Origin: Pantoea sp. Ap-967
Lineage (GTDB): Bacteria; Pseudomonadota; Gammaproteobacteria; Pseudomonadales; Pseudomonadaceae
DNA length: 64,000 nucleotides
Assembly (NCBI RefSeq): GCF_011752565.1
Contig: NZ_VWXK01000019.1
Coordinates: 62,001 to 126,000, forward strand
Direction of reading: 5' to 3'
The notes below the pieces were generated by a model, which had not been told where the DNA came from, ran no database searches, and worked only from the letters and a program-made list of their open reading frames with translations. Positions within the stretch are counted from its first letter, which is position 1; each line of letters begins with the position of its first letter. The position numbers and the translations under genes are program-made. Positions 62,296 through 64,000 of this stretch are shown piece by piece.

Positions 62296-63495
62296 ATGAA
62301 GTCGGTTGAAGAGCAGCTGGCGCTTATCAAGCGCGGTGCGGAAGAGGTGTTGGTCGAGTCGGAACTGGTCGAGAAGCTCAAGCGCGGCCAGCCTCTGCGT
62401 ATCAAGGCAGGCTTCGACCCGACTGCGCCTGACCTGCACCTGGGGCACACGGTGTTGATCAACAAGCTGCGCCAGTTCCAGGAGCTGGGCCACCAGGTGA
62501 TCTTCCTGATCGGTGATTTCACCGGCATGATCGGTGACCCGAGTGGCAAGAGCGCCACCCGTCCGCCGCTGACCCGCGAGCAGGTGCTGGACAACGCCGA
62601 GACTTATAAGCAGCAGGTGTTCAAGATTCTCGACCCGGCCAAGACCGAAGTCGCGTTCAACTCCACCTGGATGGACCAGCTGACCCCGGCCGATTTCATC
62701 CGCCTGGCGTCGCAGTACACCGTGGCGCGTATGCTTGAGCGCGACGACTTCGACAAGCGCTACACCACCAACCAGCCGATCGCGATTCACGAGTTCCTTT
62801 ACCCGTTGGTGCAGGGCTATGACTCGGTGGCGTTGAAAGCTGACGTGGAGTTGGGCGGTACCGACCAGAAGTTCAACCTGTTGATGGGGCGCGAGCTGCA
62901 GCGTGCCTATGGCCAGGAAGCGCAGAACATCGTGACCATGCCGCTGCTCGAAGGGCTCGACGGCGTGAAGAAGATGTCCAAGTCGCTGGGCAACTATGTG
63001 GGCATCCAGGAAGCGCCAGGTGTGATGTACAGCAAGCTGGTGTCGATCCCGGACACGCTGATGTGGCGTTACTTCGAGCTGCTGAGCTTCCGTTCGATGG
63101 AAGAAATCGAGCAGTTGCGTGCCGACGTTGCCAATGGCGCGAACCCGCGTGATGTCAAGATCAAGCTGGCCGAAGAGATCGTTGCGCGCTTCCACGGTGA
63201 AGAGGCGGCGGCCAATGCTCACCGCGCGGCGGGTAACCGCATGAAGGAGGGTGAGCTGCCTGAGGACTTGCCGGAAGTGGAAGTGGCTGCTGCGGAAGAC
63301 TTGCCGATCGCTGCTGTGTTGAACCGGGCGGGCCTGGTGAAGAACTCGGCGCAGGCTCGCGATTTGTTGAGCGGTGGTGCGGTGAAGGTTGATGGTGCGG
63401 TGGTCGACAAGGATTTCATGTTTGTCCTGGGGGCGACCCATGTTTGCCAGGCGGGTAAGAAGTCGTTTGCACGGGTTACGCTGAAGGCTGAGTGA
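62296..63495 (+). CDS. tyrS: Tyrosyl-tRNA synthetase
   Basis: 399 residues from MKSVEEQLALIKRGAEEVLV; the ATG 15 codons upstream is not conserved. Class I signatures are HLGH (DLHLGHTVLINKL) and KMSKS (GVKKMSKSLGN); a C-terminal S4 domain ends the protein (LLSGGAVKVDGAVV). The HLGH/TyrZ-like type is common in pseudomonads. The rRNA operon promoter follows downstream. Confidence 0.96.
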   Translation: MKSVEEQLALIKRGAEEVLVESELVEKLKRGQPLRIKAGFDPTAPDLHLGHTVLINKLRQFQELGHQVIFLIGDFTGMIGDPSGKSATRPPLTREQVLDNAETYKQQVFKILDPAKTEVAFNSTWMDQLTPADFIRLASQYTVARMLERDDFDKRYTTNQPIAIHEFLYPLVQGYDSVALKADVELGGTDQKFNLLMGRELQRAYGQEAQNIVTMPLLEGLDGVKKMSKSLGNYVGIQEAPGVMYSKLVSIPDTLMWRYFELLSFRSMEEIEQLRADVANGANPRDVKIKLAEEIVARFHGEEAAANAHRAAGNRMKEGELPEDLPEVEVAAAEDLPIAAVLNRAGLVKNSAQARDLLSGGAVKVDGAVVDKDFMFVLGATHVCQAGKKSFARVTLKAE

Positions 63496-63520
63496 TTGGC
63501 GGGTGGTGTAGCTATATAGA

Positions 63521-63556
63521 AGCGGGGAGGCCGGTAGGCCTCCCCGCTTTGTTTTT
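63521..63556 (+). terminator. Rho-independent terminator of tyrS
   Basis: agcggggaggcc / ggcctccccgct stem followed by ttgttttt. Confidence 0.88.
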
Positions 63557-63634
63557 GGGGTGGGGGTGGTGGGTGGCCTGTCTTGAGGTTGGCGTGGTAT
63601 TCGGGGTGTACGCCACGACGCATTTGGCGCCTAT

Positions 63635-63859
63635 GAGATCGAGCGCCGCCCGCGCGGCGCATCGCGAGCTTTGCTCGCTCCTACGTTTGTTTCGGGCCAG
63701 TGTTCATGTGGCCACCGCGCGCGGCCCCTTGTTTGTACGCCGCGATATCCAGGCATGCGCCAAGGCGTTCGCGCGCCAATCCCCCAGGCCCCACTGGCCC
63801 GAAACAAACGTAGGAGCGAGCAAAGCTCGCGAAGCGCCGCGCGGGCGGCGCTCGATCTC
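63635..63859. repeat. 68 bp near-perfect inverted repeat containing REP cores
   Basis: The arms 63635-63702 and 63792-63859 are reverse complements with a single mismatch over 68 bases, separated by 89 bases. Each arm contains a REP core (gcgagctttgctcgctccta) and 5' gagatcgagcgccgcccgcg. Similarity extends outward with GCGCCT on both sides. This occupies most of the 500-base gap after tyrS; I find no real gene within it. Confidence 0.85.
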
Positions 63860-63918
63860 CCAGGCGCTGAACGTGTCGTGGCGGGCACCTACCAGCCGTA
63901 ACACGGTCTTTTCCTCCT

Positions 63919-63944
63919 ATATTTCAATTTCTTGAAATTAAAGG
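63919..63944 (+). promoter_or_regulatory. AT-rich UP-element-like sequence of the rRNA promoter
   Basis: The stretch tatatttcaatttcttgaaa then ttaaag just before the -35 box is far more AT-rich than the surroundings and matches the position of UP elements at rRNA promoters. Confidence 0.6.
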
Positions 63945-63972
63945 TTGACGCCCCTCCGAATCCCCTTATAAT
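63945..63972 (+). promoter_or_regulatory. Strong rRNA-type promoter
   Basis: TTGACG (63945-63950), 16-base spacer, TATAAT (63967-63972), followed by the GC-rich discriminator gcgcccca typical of stringently controlled promoters. The transcript would start near 63979 and run out of the window. An rRNA operon downstream of tyrS is expected from P. putida gene order; the 16S gene itself is not in the window. Confidence 0.75.
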
Positions 63973-64000
63973 GCGCCCCACTTCCAGCGACATCGGAACA

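Noticed and set aside
63492..63935. Open frames over the inverted repeat after tyrS
   Set aside because: They translate the repeat on both strands with nearly the same peptide, which is a result of the palindrome, and have no ribosome site.

Overview
The window is a 64 kb piece of chromosome from a fluorescent pseudomonad of the Pseudomonas putida group. I infer this from the high GC content, the gene order (pqqF, davAB, rpoD-dnaG-rpsU, the lptD-surA-pdxA-rsmA-apaGH block, amgK-murU, trpE and trpGDC, vfr, argC, erpA, tyrS, then an rRNA promoter), protein sequences typical of that group, and many 20-35 bp REP palindromes of the P. putida type. Almost all of it is core housekeeping sequence. 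I see no prophage, insertion sequence, CRISPR array or biosynthetic cluster.

Layout. 1-4.0 kb: the start of pqqF, then the lysine catabolic pair davB-davA with an Lrp-type regulator; between them lies an HTH antitoxin gene with only the tail of its toxin gene. 4.2-6.3 kb: a small accessory patch holding a DUF4160/DUF2442-HTH pair and a Fic protein with its own operator-promoter. 6.4-17.5 kb: a CAU tRNA, a multi-PAS GGDEF/EAL protein, the macromolecular synthesis operon rpsU-dnaG-rpoD, tsaD, plsY, folB and folK. 17.6-23.7 kb: cca and the prkA-yeaH-spoVR stress operon. 24-31.6 kb: one tightly overlapping minus-strand operon lptD-surA-pdxA-rsmA-apaG-apaH, with glpE following. 31.7-35.3 kb: amgK-murU-djlA and a DUF3530 lipoprotein-like hydrolase. 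35.3-43.0 kb: a sensor kinase/response regulator pair next to a four-gene polyamine-type ABC importer. 43.2-51.2 kb: rpe-gph, trpE, a GDSL autotransporter esterase on the other strand, and trpGDC. 51.3-57.8 kb: a lipoate ligase-like protein, vfr/crp, an OsmC protein, a DUF2157 membrane protein, coq7, a HIT protein, an SDR, a nitronate monooxygenase and a HemJ-like protein. 58.0-64 kb: argC, erpA, anmK, an M23 peptidase, tyrS, a large inverted repeat and the promoter of an rRNA operon that starts at the window edge.

How genes work together. AnmK, AmgK and MurU belong to the same peptidoglycan amino-sugar recycling route. DavB and DavA convert lysine to 5-aminovalerate. The trp genes are split into trpE and trpGDC, and each is preceded by a closely related short Trp-containing leader peptide (ending ARWRWRA). 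The trpE leader lies in frame inside the 3' end of gph, so the gph product carries the leader sequence as its C-terminus.

The most interesting non-routine observations are the twin trp leaders, the Fic gene operator, the decayed toxin beside an intact antitoxin, an SDR without its catalytic serine, a CCA enzyme with a degraded HD domain, and the 68 bp inverted repeat just upstream of the rRNA promoter.
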